This document shows positions 4,634 to 5,126 of a DNA stretch of 5,126 nt, one piece after another. The notes below the pieces were generated by a model that was not told the origin of the DNA, did no database searches, and was given only the letters and a program-made list of their open reading frames with translations. The translations under genes and the position numbers were made by a program. The first letter of the stretch is position 1; each line of letters opens with the position of its first letter. The stretch is taken from assembly GCA_903923345.1 (NCBI GenBank), contig CAIXXI010000209.1, positions 1 through 5,126 of the forward strand, read 5' to 3'. This stretch comes from an uncultured Burkholderiales bacterium. GTDB lineage: Bacteria; Pseudomonadota; Gammaproteobacteria; Burkholderiales; Burkholderiaceae_E.

Positions 4634-5126
4634 ATGCTGATCGTGCTTTCGCCCGCCAAGACCCTCGACTACACGACGCCGATCCTGCCGGTCGAGGCAT
4701 CGCGCCCGGAGTTTTCGGCGGATACCCGTGTGCTGGTTCACCGCATGCGCGAGTTCGATCGCGATGGGGTTGCTGAACTGATGTCGCTCAGTGACACGCT
4801 GGCCGAATTGAATGTGGCCCGCTATCGCAGCTTCCGGATGACGACCGGCGCCGCTCAATCCCGGCCTGCCGTGCTGGCCTTCGACGGCGATGTCTACGAT
4901 GGCCTGGGCGCACGTCAGCTCGATGAGGCTGGGCTGCAGTTTGCGCAGCGCCATCTGCGCATCCTGTCTGGGCTGTACGGTGTGCTGCGGCCCCTGGATG
5001 CGATGCAGCCCTACCGACTGGAGATGGGGACACGGCTGACGAATGAACGCGGCCGCAATCTGTACGCCTTCTGGGGTGACAAGCCGGCGAAGGCCTTGCG
5101 CCGTGCGCAATTCGATGCCTTCGTCC
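4634..5126 (+). CDS. yaaA: Peroxide stress protein YaaA (DUF328), 3' end missing
   Basis: From ATG at 4634 the frame stays open to the window edge, giving 164 codons of a protein usually about 255 residues long. The family signatures are clear: MLIVLSPAKTLDY at the N-terminus, LAFDGDVYDGL (about 78-88), LRILSGLYGVLRPLDAMQPYRLEMGT (about 105-130) and NLYAFWG (about 140-146). YaaA is a cytosolic protein with a nucleic-acid-binding helix-hairpin-helix fold. In E. coli it is induced by OxyR and limits peroxide damage by lowering free intracellular iron. The ribosome site is weak (AGAGA at 4622-4626, 7 bases upstream). It is transcribed away from the PIN-aminotransferase-lipoprotein-earP train. 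Nothing visible is broken; only the end is cut off by the window. Confidence 0.96.
   Translation, partial: MLIVLSPAKTLDYTTPILPVEASRPEFSADTRVLVHRMREFDRDGVAELMSLSDTLAELNVARYRSFRMTTGAAQSRPAVLAFDGDVYDGLGARQLDEAGLQFAQRHLRILSGLYGVLRPLDAMQPYRLEMGTRLTNERGRNLYAFWGDKPAKALRRAQFDAFV

Noticed and set aside
4591..4659. A longer PIN protein starting at 4659
   Set aside because: The added 23 residues precede the canonical PIN first strand, overlap the yaaA start and cross the likely promoter gap. ATG 4590 has its own AGGG site.

Overview
The window looks like chromosomal core DNA from a GC-rich betaproteobacterium, probably close to the Burkholderiales. The evidence is the EF-P sequence (SGRN loop with Arg32) lying next to an EarP-type arginine rhamnosyltransferase gene, plus the overall protein style and GC-rich codon use. 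The lineage is inferred by recognition, not by a search. I see no mobile element, tRNA, rRNA or CRISPR array, and no gene-free stretch longer than about 90 bases.

Layout. Positions 1-645 (+) hold the 3' part of a protein ending in a receiver-like domain whose phospho-acceptor Asp is replaced by Glu. It converges on efp (664-1224, -), with 18 bases between the stops. Reading leftward on the minus strand from 4590 is a compact gene train: a PIN-domain nuclease gene (4123-4590), a YbdL-type methionine/kynurenine aminotransferase (2951-4126), a small LEA2-domain lipoprotein (2427-2954), earP (1310-2446) and efp (664-1224). The first two junctions are 4-base ATGA overlaps, lipoprotein/earP overlap by 20 bases, and an 85-base gap precedes efp. 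Divergent from the PIN gene, after 43 bases, yaaA (peroxide-stress protein) starts at 4634 and runs off the right edge.

How the genes work together. EarP transfers L-rhamnose from dTDP-rhamnose to Arg32 of EF-P, and the modified EF-P rescues ribosomes stalled at polyproline. Modifier and substrate are therefore encoded side by side. efp appears to have its own promoter embedded in the 3' end of earP, which would let the abundant substrate be made in excess of the enzyme. The other three genes of the train have no known link to EF-P modification.

Most interesting point. The efp start codon has no Shine-Dalgarno sequence of its own. The leader encodes a possible 15-residue peptide (MSNAAPCCINLPKLP) with a reasonable AAGGA ribosome site lying in the loop and arm of a hairpin, and its TGA stop overlaps the efp ATG as ATGA. 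This would be a translationally coupled leader ORF ending in Pro-stop in front of the gene for the proline-specific elongation factor. It is seen in the sequence but unproven.
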